Below, piece by piece: positions 14,578 through 14,586 of a stretch of 14,586 nucleotides of DNA; within the stretch, counting starts at the first letter, position 1; every line of letters begins with the position of its first letter. This stretch comes from a bacterium. Its GTDB lineage: Bacteria > Bacillota > Clostridia > Lachnospirales > Lachnospiraceae. The translations under genes were made by a program, and so were the position numbers. The stretch is from NCBI GenBank assembly GCA_004562765.1, contig SFRL01000084.1, positions 1 to 14,586 of the forward strand, written 5' to 3'. A model generated the notes under the pieces. That model saw nothing but the letters and a program-made list of their open reading frames with translations, was not told the origin of the DNA and did no database searches.

Positions 14578-14586
14578 CTTACCGCC

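Overview
The window looks like chromosomal DNA of a gut-type Clostridia, most likely Lachnospiraceae. This rests on moderate GC, strong AGGAGG-type ribosome binding sites, close gene packing, an Rpn-type nuclease/transposase gene, an ECF sigma/anti-sigma pair of a kind common in that family, and a CUT1 sugar transporter with no ATPase gene of its own. The genus cannot be settled from the sequence alone. I found no rRNA, tRNA, CRISPR array or complete insertion sequence.

Layout, left to right. (1) 74-1310 is an accessory stretch: an Rpn/PD-(D/E)XK protein gene, then two near-identical terminator-like hairpins exactly 330 bp apart that enclose the decayed remnant of an XRE/Cro-type regulator. 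(2) 1333-2863 is a translationally overlapping pair, an ECF sigma factor and a single-pass membrane protein that is probably its anti-sigma factor. (3) 2919-4077 is a branched-chain amino-acid aminotransferase (ilvE) behind a clear sigma-A promoter, with a long inverted repeat ending one base before the -35 box. (4) 4104-11474 is a sugar-use locus: an AraC-type regulator, an intergenic region with in-phase direct repeats, a solute-binding lipoprotein, two membrane permeases and a cytoplasmic GH2 beta-galactosidase. Intrinsic terminators sit after the binding protein, inside the 3' end of the second permease, and after the beta-galactosidase. (5) 11625-14331 is a tightly overlapped three-gene unit: a class I/II aminotransferase, a HisC-like aminotransferase and a small membrane exporter-like protein (COG2426 type), closed by a strong terminator. 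(6) The right edge holds a good extended -10 promoter and a 25-codon open frame whose role is unknown.

How the genes work together. The AraC protein probably senses a sugar and activates the divergence-free block that follows it. The lipoprotein captures a beta-galactoside-like oligosaccharide, the two permeases import it using a shared ATPase encoded elsewhere, and the GH2 enzyme hydrolyses it in the cytoplasm. Internal terminators would give far more binding protein than permease, and more permease than enzyme. The flanking aminotransferases belong to amino-acid metabolism and have no evident link to the sugar genes. I see no clearly new biological system. The most unusual items are the terminator folded into the permease coding end, the paired hairpins around the regulator remnant, the in-phase 12-bp repeats after the AraC gene, and the unassigned short frame at the right edge.
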